Of a DNA stretch of 64,000 nucleotides, positions 33,397 to 43,248 are shown in pieces; positions within the stretch are counted from its first letter, which is position 1; the number at the start of each line of letters is the position of its first letter. The translations under genes were made by a program, and so were the position numbers. The stretch covers positions 36,749 through 100,748 of the forward strand of contig CAZEWN010000009.1 of assembly GCA_964516135.1 (NCBI GenBank). The letters are read 5' to 3'. The stretch is from 34-65-8 sp964516135 (GTDB lineage Bacteria > Pseudomonadota > Alphaproteobacteria > Sphingomonadales > Sphingomonadaceae). Under the pieces are notes generated by a model, which did not search any database, was not told where the DNA came from, and saw nothing but the letters and a program-made list of their open reading frames with translations.

Positions 33397-35901
33397 ATGA
33401 AATCCTTCTTGATGCACAGCGCCGCGACGAAATCACTCGCGTTCGCGCTATTCGCCTTGACCGCTGCTCCCGCCGCATTGGCGCAAGACGCCAGCACGGC
33501 GTCCGAACAGGAAGCCGCGGAGGCGGACAACCAGGGGCTTGGCGTGATTGTCGTCACGGCACAACGGCGCGAGGAAAGCGTCCAGGACGTTCCCATCGCG
33601 ATCAGCGCCTTCGACGAAACGGAGCTTGCCCGGCGCGGCGTGACCAATGCGCTTGAAGTGGCGCAGTTCGTGCCCAACCTGGTCGGGCTTAACAACACCG
33701 GTCTTGGTTCGGCCAATGCCTACTTCCTGCGCGGCCTTGGTAACACCGAGACAATTCCGACTTTCGACCCGCCGATCGGCACATATGTCGATGACATCTA
33801 CCTCTCGCGCCAGAACGCCAACAACCTGAGCCTGTTCGATGTCGAGCGGATCGAGGTCCTGCGCGGGCCGCAGGGCACGCTGTTTGGTCGCAATACGACC
33901 GGCGGCGCGGTGTCGGTTTTCCTGCGCGACCCCGAATTCGCGTTCGGCGGCTATGCCGAAATCGGATACGGCAGCTACGATCTCAAGCTAGGCCGCGCCT
34001 CGATCGACGTGCCGCTGGCCGATACCTTTGCGGTCAAGATTTCAGGATACTGGCAGGACGATGATGGCTACGCCCGCAACACGACCACTGGCGAGCAACT
34101 GAATCAGAGCGATGGCTGGGGCGTGCGCCTTGGACTGCGCGGCGAGCTGTCGGATACGGTGAATTGGTCGGCCAGCTACATCCGGACCGAAACCGAGGCT
34201 GCCAACCTCCTGAATTTCGATTGCGACCCACGCAACCCCAGCGACTGTGATGGCCGTTTCATCACCACCGGCTATCCCACCGACGGTAATTTCGGCAACC
34301 GCTTCACGGGTGAAAAGGACGAATACGGTCTCGGCAACCTGACGACGATGGATTTCGTGTCATCAAACCTGGAGCTCGGCTCGGGCGGCCCTGTCACCGT
34401 CAACGTGATCACCGGTTATGTCTACACGACGCAGGATTACGCGCTCGATTTCGCCGATGGGCGCGCCACGCCCTCGCTCGCCGCGCCCAGGCCTGCGGTA
34501 CGCGGCTTCCCGCTGGGTGGCTTCACGATCGTCAACGAAGGTGAGTTTTCGCAATTCACACAGGAGGTGAAGGCGAACGCCAGCATCGGTGATGGCCTGC
34601 TCGACCTGGTTGGCGGCGTGTACTATTTCGAGGAGGACAATTTCTCCGACTTCGGTGACTTGTTCACCTTGGGGAGTGGTTTCCCGCTAATCCTGGCGGA
34701 CCGAACGCTGCGCAATACGACCCGCGCCTGGGCTGGTTATCTCCAGGGTGATCTGCACGTCACCGATGCGATTACTGTCACCGCCGGCATTCGCTATACC
34801 GATGAGAAGAAGCAATTCTCGATCACGGACAATCGCGCGAGCTGCAACGACGGCACGCTGGAAGTGACCTGCCTGTCCAACCCCAATCTGACCGCGGCCA
34901 ATGGCCGCGTGATCCCGCGCGAGCAGGACATCAAGATCTGGACCCCGCGTGTTGCCGTGAACTTCCAGCCCACCGACGATCTGCTGTTCTTCGCCAGCGC
35001 AACGCGCGGCTTCAAGTCTGGCGGCTGGAACGCGCGTGGGACCGTGACCAGTGAATTGCTGCCGTTCGAGGCCGAAAAGGCTTGGAGCTACGAGGCCGGA
35101 TTGAAGTCCGAACTGTTCGACGACCGCTTGCGGGTCAACCTGACTGCGTTCCTGCTCGATGTCGCCGACCTCCAGACGCCATCGGCCTTCACGCGCGCCA
35201 ACGGGTCGATCGCGTTCATCACGCGCAACTTCGCGGACTACCGCAACAAGGGGGTTGAGCTCGAGATCAACGCCGCACCAGCCCCGGGCTTCAATGTCTT
35301 CGCCGCGTTTGGTTATCAGGACGATGAGTACCGGTTTGACGCTGATGGACCGCAATTCGACGAGTTTGGCGTCGAGTCGGTCCTGTCGCAGCAGGCACGA
35401 TGCCAGGCGCAGCTGCGCGCGGGGCTCGTTCCGGGCGGCGGCGCGGCCGAAGCGACCGCATGCGGTGTCGGCATCGTGGCACCTGACGGGTCGATCGCCA
35501 CGCCCGTCCGCACGCCGAAGTTCACCCTCGCACTCGGCACCAGCTACGAGGCCGATCTGGGAGGCGGACTGTCGCTGACGCCGTCGATAAACGCCAGCTG
35601 GCGGGACGAAAGCGAGGTGGGCACGTCGGTGGTGTCGTTCTATGACGAACCGATCACCAGCTCAACCGGGACAACTTTCCCGTCCAACCCATTCGGGGAT
35701 GGCAATTTCATCACCGGTTCGTACAGCCCGGCCCGCTGGCTCATCAACGCAACGCTGACGCTCGCGAGCGAAAGTGGCTGGTCGCTGGTTGCCGAATGCC
35801 GCAACTGTTTCGATGAGGAGGCGATCGAATCGACGCTCGCCAACTACAGTTACCTCAATCCCCCGCGCACGTGGACGGTGCGAGCGCGATACGCCTTCTG
35901 A
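33397..35901 (+). CDS. TonB-dependent receptor
   Basis: 834 residues. Signal peptide (FALFALTAAPAALAQD), then the TonB-box-like VIVVTAQRREESVQDVPIAIS. Plug motifs are NAYFLRGLGNTETIPTFD and EVLRGPQGTLFGRNTTGGAVSV, barrel motifs are SATRGFKSGGWN and AECRNCFDEEAIES, and the C-terminal residues end WTVRARYAF. Start ATG 33397 has GGGGAG at 33382-33387; translation from the operator (33334) is rejected. First gene of an operon with a serine hydrolase, MFS transporter, FAD oxidase, nitrilase-like protein and an unknown protein. Outer-membrane entry for the operon's substrate. Confidence 0.96.
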   Translation: MKSFLMHSAATKSLAFALFALTAAPAALAQDASTASEQEAAEADNQGLGVIVVTAQRREESVQDVPIAISAFDETELARRGVTNALEVAQFVPNLVGLNNTGLGSANAYFLRGLGNTETIPTFDPPIGTYVDDIYLSRQNANNLSLFDVERIEVLRGPQGTLFGRNTTGGAVSVFLRDPEFAFGGYAEIGYGSYDLKLGRASIDVPLADTFAVKISGYWQDDDGYARNTTTGEQLNQSDGWGVRLGLRGELSDTVNWSASYIRTETEAANLLNFDCDPRNPSDCDGRFITTGYPTDGNFGNRFTGEKDEYGLGNLTTMDFVSSNLELGSGGPVTVNVITGYVYTTQDYALDFADGRATPSLAAPRPAVRGFPLGGFTIVNEGEFSQFTQEVKANASIGDGLLDLVGGVYYFEEDNFSDFGDLFTLGSGFPLILADRTLRNTTRAWAGYLQGDLHVTDAITVTAGIRYTDEKKQFSITDNRASCNDGTLEVTCLSNPNLTAANGRVIPREQDIKIWTPRVAVNFQPTDDLLFFASATRGFKSGGWNARGTVTSELLPFEAEKAWSYEAGLKSELFDDRLRVNLTAFLLDVADLQTPSAFTRANGSIAFITRNFADYRNKGVELEINAAPAPGFNVFAAFGYQDDEYRFDADGPQFDEFGVESVLSQQARCQAQLRAGLVPGGGAAEATACGVGIVAPDGSIATPVRTPKFTLALGTSYEADLGGGLSLTPSINASWRDESEVGTSVVSFYDEPITSSTGTTFPSNPFGDGNFITGSYSPARWLINATLTLASESGWSLVAECRNCFDEEAIESTLANYSYLNPPRTWTVRARYAF

Positions 35902-37100
35902 TGCGTGCCGGGTGGCTCCTGGGCGGAATGCTCGCGGCGCTGCCCGGGACCGCGGTCGCGCAGGACGATCCACTGTTCGACCAGCGGTGGGAGAGCCTCA
36001 TTGCGGGCGGCTACGAGCCGCTGACAATACCGACCGACTGGTATCGGCCCGTCGCCGTGGTGAGGAGCGTCCCCTCGGCAGTTATCACGACCGAGCCAAC
36101 CGCCTCGGCGATCGCAAGCAGCGCGCTCGCCGCAGCGTCCGCCTGGGCCGAGCAGCAGAATTCGACCGCGCTGATCGTCGCCCATCGAGGGGAAATCGTG
36201 TTCGAACGATACTGGCAGGGCTCCGGGCGCGACACGCGCTTCAATCCGCAGAGCATGGCGAAGACGGTGCTGGCGCTGCTGATAGGCACGGCGATCGAGC
36301 GCGGCGAGATCGGCTCGGTCGACGACCCGATCGAACGATATCTGACGGAATGGTCCGGTCAGCCGCGCGGGGCGATCACGCTGCGCGAGATGCTATGGAT
36401 GGCCAGCGGACTGGAGCAAGGAGACGATGGCTTCGGATACGAAGTTTCGCCCGCCAATCCGATCGTGCGCCATTCACTCGGTTCGGATTTCACCCGTTTG
36501 CTGCTGTCGCTTGAACCCGTAACGACCCCCGGCACGACGTTCGATTACAATAATCAGGTCACGCAGCTTGCCGGTCTTGTGCTGGAGCGGGCGAGCAAAC
36601 GCGACTTCGCAACGCTCTTATCGGAACGGCTGTGGCAACCGCTCGGTCTTGCCGAAGCGGCCATGCCGCTGGATCGACCGGGCGGAATGGCGCTGACCAG
36701 CTGCTGCATCCTGTCACGGCCCGTCGACTGGGTGCGGATTGGGCAACTGATCGCTGATCGTGGGCGCTATGGCAGTGCACAGGTCGTGCCCGCAAGCTGG
36801 ATCGACGAAATGTTGCAGCCTTCGCCGACCTATCGCGGCTACGGTTACCAGGTGTGGGTCGGTGACCAGACGATTGGCGGTGAGCGACCGCCCCGCGTCC
36901 CGCTGATCCCGTGGCAGGGCGAGCCCTTCGCGAGCGCGCGGATGATCATGCTCCACGGCCATGGCGGCCAACGTGTTTACGTCATGCCGGACAAGGATCT
37001 GGTCGTTGTCCGCGCGGCGCGGCAATGGCCCGGCGAATGGGACGATGCGGTCCTGCCCAATGTGCTATGGCGAGGTACCGCCCGGGGAGAGAACGAGTGA
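35901..37100 (+). CDS. Exported beta-lactamase-fold serine hydrolase
   Basis: 399 residues of the class C beta-lactamase/esterase family. Signal peptide to about residue 20 (LPGTAVA|Q). Catalytic motifs: S118-M-A-K121 (SxxK), Tyr216-Asn217-Asn218 in TTFDYNNQV (YxN), and HGHGG in MLHGHGGQRVYV near the C-terminus. Such periplasmic proteins are esterases, amidases or lactam-type hydrolases. Start overlaps the receptor stop (TGATG), so it is translated right after it. It could cleave an ester or amide of the imported substrate before transport inward. Confidence 0.9.
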   Translation: MRAGWLLGGMLAALPGTAVAQDDPLFDQRWESLIAGGYEPLTIPTDWYRPVAVVRSVPSAVITTEPTASAIASSALAAASAWAEQQNSTALIVAHRGEIVFERYWQGSGRDTRFNPQSMAKTVLALLIGTAIERGEIGSVDDPIERYLTEWSGQPRGAITLREMLWMASGLEQGDDGFGYEVSPANPIVRHSLGSDFTRLLLSLEPVTTPGTTFDYNNQVTQLAGLVLERASKRDFATLLSERLWQPLGLAEAAMPLDRPGGMALTSCCILSRPVDWVRIGQLIADRGRYGSAQVVPASWIDEMLQPSPTYRGYGYQVWVGDQTIGGERPPRVPLIPWQGEPFASARMIMLHGHGGQRVYVMPDKDLVVVRAARQWPGEWDDAVLPNVLWRGTARGENE

Positions 37101-38407
37101 CGATGCGGAATACAGCCCACGCCGCGACGGACGGGTCCAACGAATTTTCGCGCGGCTGGACCGTGCTGCTGGCCGGGTTGCTCGGCGTCGCGTTTGGCGC
37201 TTCGCCGATACCGTACAACGTGATCGGCTTCACCGCCGAACCGATCAGCGCCGAACTTGGGTGGAGCCAGACGGAAATCCTCCTCCCGATCACAATTTTT
37301 GGCGTGATCGCGTCGCTGCTTGCTCCGGTGTTCGGATCAGCGGCCGATCGCTACGGCGTGCGGCCAGTGGCATTGTGGTCACTCGCCTTGTTCGGTGTGT
37401 CTTTCGCGGCCATCGCGCTGACGCCATCAACGGATTCCCCGGCCACGCTCTATACCTATTACGCGCTGTGGGTGCTGGTCGGGCTGGTGGGGATCGGCTC
37501 CACGCCAGTGACCTGGAGCCGCGCGGTCAACCTGTGGTTTTTCCGCCATCGCGGGCTGGCGCTGGGTATCCTGCTGCTCGGCACCAGCGTGGCGGCGATG
37601 ATCGTGCCGCGTATCGCGGTCTGGGCCATCGAAACCTATGGCTGGCGGGAGATGTTCGCCATTGTCGCGCTGCTGCCACTGGTCATTGCCTTGCCGATTG
37701 CCTGGTTCCTGTTTCGCGAGCCGCGCCCGGAGGAGCGGCCAAAGGCGGTATCCGGCGCGGGTGGGCGCTTGACCGGCGTATCGCTGGGCGCTGCGATGCG
37801 CGACTATCGCTTCTGGCTGATCTGGGCATCTATCGCGTTCATCGCGACCGCGTTTGGCGGCGCTTTCATCAACATGCCTCGGATACTTTCGCTCAAGGGG
37901 ATTGACGCCCAGACCGCCGCGAGCGTGATGGGAATCCTGGGCATCGGCATCCTGATCGGGCGGCTTGTCACCGGCGCATTGCTCGATCGGTTCTGGCAGG
38001 GGTTCGTCGCATTCCCCCTCCTCTGCCTGCCGGCAATTTCGGCCTGGATACTGCTCGGCGACAATGTCACCTTCCCGCTCGCGGCGATCGCCGGGTTCCT
38101 TCTCGGCTTCGCCGCCGGGGCAGAAAGCGATCTGATTGCTTATCTCGCGGGGCGTTATTTCGGGATGCTCAATTACGGTCGCATTTACGGCATGCTCTAC
38201 ATGCCATTCGGGCTTTTTTCTGCCCTGTCGCCAATTCTTTACGCTCAGACGTTCGACCGGACCGGAAGTTTCGACCCAATGCTCGTCCTGGCCATGGGCG
38301 GTTTCGTGATCGGCGGTGCACTGCTGCTGTTTGTTGGCGCCTATCCTGAGACTCTGCCCGAGGAGCCTGACCAAGCGCCTCAGGTCGCTCTTACAGGAGC
38401 AGCGTAA
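37097..38407 (+). CDS. MFS transporter
   Basis: About 436 residues with twelve predicted membrane segments, for example TVLLAGLLGVAFGASPIPYNVIGF, VFGSAADRYGVRPVALWSLALFGV (the motif between helices 2 and 3), and GFLLGFAAGAESDLIAYLAGRYFG. The pattern is that of anion:cation or oxalate/formate-like major facilitators that move organic acids. The GTG at 37097 overlaps the previous stop and has GGGGAGA seven bases before it; ATG 37103 is an alternative. Inner-membrane uptake of the product from the serine hydrolase or the receptor, between TonB and the FAD oxidase genes. Confidence 0.93.
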   Translation: MTMRNTAHAATDGSNEFSRGWTVLLAGLLGVAFGASPIPYNVIGFTAEPISAELGWSQTEILLPITIFGVIASLLAPVFGSAADRYGVRPVALWSLALFGVSFAAIALTPSTDSPATLYTYYALWVLVGLVGIGSTPVTWSRAVNLWFFRHRGLALGILLLGTSVAAMIVPRIAVWAIETYGWREMFAIVALLPLVIALPIAWFLFREPRPEERPKAVSGAGGRLTGVSLGAAMRDYRFWLIWASIAFIATAFGGAFINMPRILSLKGIDAQTAASVMGILGIGILIGRLVTGALLDRFWQGFVAFPLLCLPAISAWILLGDNVTFPLAAIAGFLLGFAAGAESDLIAYLAGRYFGMLNYGRIYGMLYMPFGLFSALSPILYAQTFDRTGSFDPMLVLAMGGFVIGGALLLFVGAYPETLPEEPDQAPQVALTGAA

Positions 38408-39960
38408 TGGCATCGCTGGCTGAGGACACCCTGCCCCGGCTTCTTTCCGCAAGCGGCGCGGAGGTGCTGATCGACGCAGCGGCCCGCGATTTCTACGCCC
38501 ATGACATCTACGCGCGGGGCGCGGATCTCGCGGCCGTCGTCCGTCCTGCCGACAAGCAGCAGCTTGCCGCGGCCGTTGCCGCGGCGACCAGCGCCGGCCA
38601 CGCCGTGGCCGCGCGAGGTGGTGGCATGAGCTACACTGGCGGCTACACCCAGGATGCGCCGGGGACGGTGCTGTTCGACCTGAGCCGGATGAACCGGATC
38701 ATCGCCATCGACGAAGCCGACATGACGGTGACCACGGAAGTCGGTTGCACCTGGGCTGCGCTCCATGCCGAACTTGCTCCACGCGGGTTGCGGACCCCGA
38801 TGTGGGGCACTTTGTCGGGGCTAAAGGCGACGGTCGGCGGCGGCATGAGCCAGAATGGGATTTTCTGGGGCACCGGACGCTACGGCACTGCGGTGCAAAG
38901 CTGCACAGCGCTAGAGGTGGTGCTGGCCGACGGCACCCTGCTCAGCGTGGGCAAACGCCACGCGCGCCCTTACGGCCCCGACATGGTGGGACTGTTCCTT
39001 GCAGACACCGGCGCGCTGGGGATCAAGGCAACGGTTACGCTGAAGCTGGTGCGCGAAGCGCAGGCGCATGGTTATGCCAGCTTCGCTTTCGATACCCACG
39101 GCGAATGGCTGGCCGCCGCCAGTGAGATCGAGCGCCACGGCATTTCGACTGAATGCTTCGGTTTCGATCCCTTTCTCAATGCCATCCGCATGAAGCGCGA
39201 CAGCCTTTCCAGCGATGCGAAACAGCTTGTCGGCATGATGCGTAAGCAGGGCGGCGTGCTCAAGGCGTTGAAGGAGGGCGTGCGTGTGGTCGCCGCAGGT
39301 CGCGGTTTCCTGGATGAAGCGAACTTTTCGCTCCACGTCCTGGCGGAGGGGCGCATCCAGGCGGCGGCGGATGCCGATATCGCCGTGGCACGCGAGATTG
39401 CATTGCGTAACGGCGGGCGCGAGATCGAGAACACCATTCCCAAGATCATCCGCGCCAATCCGTTCGGGCCGCTCAACTCGATCCTCGGCCCGGAGGGCGA
39501 ACGCTGGGCGCCAATCCACGGGCTGGTCTCGCATTCGCGGTCGCTGGCCTGTTTTGAAGCCTTCCTCGCCCTGTTCGATCGCCATCGTGCCGACATGGAG
39601 GCGCTGGGGGTCCACTACGGTACCCTGGTCGCCGCGGTCGGGCAGGCGGGCCTGGTGATCGAGCCATGCCTCTATTGGCCCGACGCGCGGCATGGGCTGA
39701 TCGAGGACACGATCGAACCCGCACATCTGAAACGTGTGCCACCGCTGCCCGCCAATCCCGCCGCGCGGGCGCTGACAGGTGAACTCAAGCACGCGATTGT
39801 CGACATATTCCACGCGCATGAGGCGGTGCATTTTCAGATCGGGCGGACTTATCGCTACCGCGACAGCCTTGATCCGGTGGCGGATGCGCTGCTGGCCTCG
39901 ATCAAGCGGCAGCTCGATCCGCGCAACTTGATGAACCCCGGCTCGCTGGGCTTGACATGA
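38407..39960 (+). CDS. FAD-binding oxidase (GlcD/PCMH-type)
   Basis: 517 residues with an N-terminal PCMH-type FAD domain: GHAVAARGGGMSYTGGYTQDAPGTVLFDLSRMNRII near residue 62 onward and GLKATVGGGMSQNGIFWGTGRYGTAVQ, then a C-terminal FAD-linked oxidase domain ending RQLDPRNLMNPGSLGLT. It oxidises an alcohol or 2-hydroxy acid. The ATG overlaps the MFS stop (TAATG), and its stop overlaps the next start (ATGA). With an aldehyde dehydrogenase in the next operon it could convert a primary alcohol to an acid, as inference. Confidence 0.93.
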   Translation: MASLAEDTLPRLLSASGAEVLIDAAARDFYAHDIYARGADLAAVVRPADKQQLAAAVAAATSAGHAVAARGGGMSYTGGYTQDAPGTVLFDLSRMNRIIAIDEADMTVTTEVGCTWAALHAELAPRGLRTPMWGTLSGLKATVGGGMSQNGIFWGTGRYGTAVQSCTALEVVLADGTLLSVGKRHARPYGPDMVGLFLADTGALGIKATVTLKLVREAQAHGYASFAFDTHGEWLAAASEIERHGISTECFGFDPFLNAIRMKRDSLSSDAKQLVGMMRKQGGVLKALKEGVRVVAAGRGFLDEANFSLHVLAEGRIQAAADADIAVAREIALRNGGREIENTIPKIIRANPFGPLNSILGPEGERWAPIHGLVSHSRSLACFEAFLALFDRHRADMEALGVHYGTLVAAVGQAGLVIEPCLYWPDARHGLIEDTIEPAHLKRVPPLPANPAARALTGELKHAIVDIFHAHEAVHFQIGRTYRYRDSLDPVADALLASIKRQLDPRNLMNPGSLGLT

Positions 39961-41114
39961 CATTCGCGCTTGACCGGCGCCAGGCGCTCGCGGCGGGCGT
40001 ATGCCTGTCGCTGGTTCCGGCGATGGCGTCGGCGCAAGACGGAAGGAACACGATGGCGGACCCGCAAGTCTTTTCGGCGGTCGCGATGCAGCTGACCGCG
40101 CGCTCGCTCGAACGCCTCCGCGATACGGCCGCGGCGCGTGCCGCGATCCTGGCTCACATCGCCGATATCGAGCCGATGATCCGCAGCGCGGCGATGTTCA
40201 TTGGTCAATACGGGGGCAATCCGGTAAAGCTGGCGGTCCTGCCGGAATATCTGTTCACCTCTTATCCAGGCCCAGTCACGATTCCGGATTTCGCGGCCCG
40301 GGTAGGGTTCGCGCCGGACGGTGCCGAATATTCCGCGCTGGGCGAAATGGCCGGGCGGCTTGGGATGTATCTGGCGGGGAATGCCTATGAAACCGACCCG
40401 CATTTTCCCGATTTCTATTTCCAGACGAGCTTTGTGGTCGCGCCTGCTGGCGACGTGGTTCTGCGCTATCGTCGGCTGATCTCGATGTTCGCGCCAAGCC
40501 CGCACGATGTCTGGGAGGCTTATCTCGACCGTTACGGGCTGGACGGTGTGTTCCCTGTCGCAAGGACCGAAATCGGCAACCTCGCCGCGATTGCCTCGGA
40601 GGAGATTCTCTATCCCGAAATCGCCCGCGCCCTCGCCCTTCGCGGCGCCGAGGTATTCGTGCATTCTTCGAGCGAGGTGGGCTCGCCCCTTGCGACAAAC
40701 AAGGACATCGCCAAGCAGGCGCGCGCGTTCGAGAACATGGCCTATGTCGTGTCGGCGAACACCGCCGGGATCAGCGGCACGACTTTGCCGCTCAACAGCG
40801 CCGAGGGAAACAGCAGCGTGGTCGATTTTCGCGGCAAGGTGATCGCGGAAAGCAACGACGGTGAAACCTTCACCGCGTTCGCCAATATCGATCTCGGCGC
40901 CCTGCGCCACGCACGGCGGACCCCGGCGATGACCAATTATCTGGCACGCCAGCGCCCGCACCTGTTCGCGGCAGCTTATGCGGCGGCGGCGGACAACTTC
41001 CACCGGCCTGACGGGATGATGGCCGGCGGGACCGCCGAGGTTCCCGGCCGCGACTATTTTCGCCGCGCGCAGGAAACGGTAATCGAACGGCTCGACCAGG
41101 CGGGAATTATCTGA
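39957..41114 (+). CDS. Exported nitrilase-superfamily protein with altered triad
   Basis: 385 residues. The N-terminus has a Tat-like signal with the RR in LDRRQALAAGVCLSLVPAMASAQ, so it is exported. The carbon-nitrogen hydrolase fold is seen in KLAVLPEYLFTSYPG (catalytic Glu97), VVLRYRRLISMF (Arg173 where the catalytic Lys is expected), and AIASEEILYPEIAR (Ser214 where the Cys is expected), then EVFVHSSSEVGS and AFENMAYVVSANTAG. Two of three catalytic residues differ. It may be a binding or regulatory protein or use another chemistry. Coupled to the FAD oxidase and the next gene by overlap. Confidence 0.82.
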   Translation: MTFALDRRQALAAGVCLSLVPAMASAQDGRNTMADPQVFSAVAMQLTARSLERLRDTAAARAAILAHIADIEPMIRSAAMFIGQYGGNPVKLAVLPEYLFTSYPGPVTIPDFAARVGFAPDGAEYSALGEMAGRLGMYLAGNAYETDPHFPDFYFQTSFVVAPAGDVVLRYRRLISMFAPSPHDVWEAYLDRYGLDGVFPVARTEIGNLAAIASEEILYPEIARALALRGAEVFVHSSSEVGSPLATNKDIAKQARAFENMAYVVSANTAGISGTTLPLNSAEGNSSVVDFRGKVIAESNDGETFTAFANIDLGALRHARRTPAMTNYLARQRPHLFAAAYAAAADNFHRPDGMMAGGTAEVPGRDYFRRAQETVIERLDQAGII

Positions 41115-41839
41115 TGCGCCATCGCACAGTCGCCGGGAAGATCAGCTATACGTCCACCAAACCTGGGTGGGAGGGGCGAGAACGGGGCCGCGAATGGTTT
41201 GCCTTCACCCACCACCATGATGGCTCGACGATCATGCGCGCACGCTGCGAGATCGAGGAACCGGAACCGACCGTGCTGCGCGATATCGTCTACCATATCG
41301 GCCCCGGCATGGTACCGCGCCACCTGCTGGTGCATCTCACCTTGGGCGACGAGTTCCTGGGCTCGGGCTGGATGCGGCACGACGCCGAAGCAGGCCGGAT
41401 CGTGTGCGAAAGTTTCGGTCCGTCGATCGGGCGCAACTCGGAAAACAAGCCAGTAAACGGCGCGTTCGACGGATTTGGCACGCATCCGGTGGTTGGCGAC
41501 GGTTACCTCAGCCGCGCCATCAATACCGGGCTCGGCCCCCATCGCCGCGATTTGCGCGTGTTCCTGCCATCGCCCGACCATCGCGGAGCCACACCACCCC
41601 GGATCGCAGAGGTTCGCATCGCGCTCGAATATGTTGGCGAGGAGGAACTTACCGTCGCCGCGGGAACATTCGTCTGCCGCCACTTCCGCTTCGTCGACGA
41701 CAGCGGCGACGGCATGGGTGGCAAGACACATCCTGACTACGACGTGTGGGTCACCGCGGACGATGACGCGGTGCTCGTTTATGGAGCGATCGACGGGTAC
41801 ATGATGAACCGGTACGAACTGGTCGACTTAGAGCGCTAG
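41114..41839 (+). CDS. Hypothetical protein, unknown family
   Basis: 241 residues, not recognised. No signal peptide; beta-rich pattern with REWFAFTHHHDGSTIMRARCEIEE near the start and YDVWVTADDDAVLVYGAIDG at the end, reminiscent of a lipocalin- or calycin-like barrel. The centre has GEDEFLG-type turns (LTLGDEFLGSGWMRHDAEAGRI) and VCRHFRFVDDSGDG. Its start shares a base with the nitrilase-like stop. Last gene of the operon; its end overlaps the convergent aldehyde dehydrogenase by 4 bases. It may bind a hydrophobic intermediate. Confidence 0.6.
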   Translation: MRHRTVAGKISYTSTKPGWEGRERGREWFAFTHHHDGSTIMRARCEIEEPEPTVLRDIVYHIGPGMVPRHLLVHLTLGDEFLGSGWMRHDAEAGRIVCESFGPSIGRNSENKPVNGAFDGFGTHPVVGDGYLSRAINTGLGPHRRDLRVFLPSPDHRGATPPRIAEVRIALEYVGEEELTVAAGTFVCRHFRFVDDSGDGMGGKTHPDYDVWVTADDDAVLVYGAIDGYMMNRYELVDLER

Positions 41840-43248
41840 CCGCGCTCCGCAAATGCCTCGATCGTCAAAGGTTGTCCCAACTGTCTGATGAGAGCCTGCC
41901 GACGCAGGAACCGCAGCATCCCCTCGTCGCCCATGCGGCTGGGTCCCAGACCGGATCCCTTGCGGGAATGATTGGTGGCATCGCCGACCATGCTGGTGAG
42001 CGCACCGTCCTGAAGGCTCACCGCGCCGACCTCGAGCTGGCGCCCGATTGCCTCGGCTTCCTCCAGCGAGCCCGCGAGGACCGCGCCGGACAGGCCGTAA
42101 TCGCTGTCATTGGCTTGCGCGATTGCTTCGGCCACGTCGTCGAAGATCATGACTGGCAACACGGGCCCGAATGTCTCTTCCCGCATCACCGCCATTTGCG
42201 GCGTGACATCGGCGAGCACGGTCGGGCGCAGGTAACGCCCGCCGCCAATCGTTTCGATCCGACCCCCGGCCAGCACTCGTGCGCCATGGGCAACGGCCTC
42301 GTCGATCTGCGCGGCAACCTTGTCCGCCTGGGCTGGAAAAATGAACGGCCCAAGGTGTCCAGACCCGGCATCGGGGCCGCTTGGCATCGTCGCTTCTGCC
42401 GCTGCGACCAGCGCGGCAAGGAATGGTTCCGCGATTGCTCGCGCGACATAGATGCGTTCGATCGACTGACACGCCTGCCCGGTGGCAACGGCACTGGCCC
42501 GTAGCGCAATTCGCGCGGCCCAGGCCGGATCGGCGGAAGCGGTCACGATCATCGGATCCTTGCCGCCAAGTTCGAGATTGGCTGGAATCAGCGCGCGCGC
42601 CGCGGCTTCGGCAACCTTGCGCCCGGTGGCGGTGGAGCCGGTGAAGCACACATAATCGACCGCCGCGACCAGTGCCTCACCGGTCTTGGCGCCACCCTGC
42701 ACGTAAGCGAGTGGCAGTTCCGGAAACTCAGCCAGGATAGCGCGCATCGGGGCGACGAAACGCGGCGTGACCTCGGACGGCTTGATCAGCGCCGCACAGC
42801 CCGCCATCAGCGCGGGAACCGCATCGATGTGGCTTAGCACGATCGGGAAGTTCCAAGGCGCAATGGCTCCAAACAACGGGTAGGCGCTGAACGATGGGAC
42901 GATCGCAATATCCGGCGTGGCCGATGGCATGGGATCGCGCGGCAGCGCCGCGAACAGCTCTGGACCGCGCGCGGACCACTTCCGCAAGTTTCTGACCAGC
43001 CCGTCAATTTCGATCCGCGCTACCGCACGGCGCCCGGTATCGACGGCCAATGCCTGGAATACCGCTTCGCTATCGCGCTCGATCCGTGCGGCGAGCGCGG
43101 CGAGCGTGGCGGCGCGCACGTCTGCTCCCGCTGCTTCCCACGCCGGTTGCACCGCACGCAGCCGCGCGGCCTCGACGGCGACGTCCTCCGGCGACGCGGG
43201 TTCGAATGCAAAGGCAACTTCGCCGGTGCGAGGATCAGCCGCCTTCAT
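41836..43248 (-). CDS. Aldehyde dehydrogenase
   Basis: 470 residues, NAD(P)-dependent aldehyde dehydrogenase. Motifs: FGAIAPWNFPIVLSH, ALIKPSEVTP, FTGSTATGRKVAEAA, the catalytic Glu near residue 228 in NLELGGKDP, and the catalytic Cys near 261 in TGQACQSIER, then EETFGPVLPVMIFDD. It oxidises an aldehyde to its acid (often a coniferaldehyde/benzaldehyde-like or succinate-semialdehyde-like one). The ATG at 43248 overlaps the deacetylase-like stop (ATGA). Fourth and last gene of the operon 45732 to 41836 led by the isochorismatase-fold gene. Confidence 0.95.
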   Translation of the reverse strand: MKAADPRTGEVAFAFEPASPEDVAVEAARLRAVQPAWEAAGADVRAATLAALAARIERDSEAVFQALAVDTGRRAVARIEIDGLVRNLRKWSARGPELFAALPRDPMPSATPDIAIVPSFSAYPLFGAIAPWNFPIVLSHIDAVPALMAGCAALIKPSEVTPRFVAPMRAILAEFPELPLAYVQGGAKTGEALVAAVDYVCFTGSTATGRKVAEAAARALIPANLELGGKDPMIVTASADPAWAARIALRASAVATGQACQSIERIYVARAIAEPFLAALVAAAEATMPSGPDAGSGHLGPFIFPAQADKVAAQIDEAVAHGARVLAGGRIETIGGGRYLRPTVLADVTPQMAVMREETFGPVLPVMIFDDVAEAIAQANDSDYGLSGAVLAGSLEEAEAIGRQLEVGAVSLQDGALTSMVGDATNHSRKGSGLGPSRMGDEGMLRFLRRQALIRQLGQPLTIEAFAERG

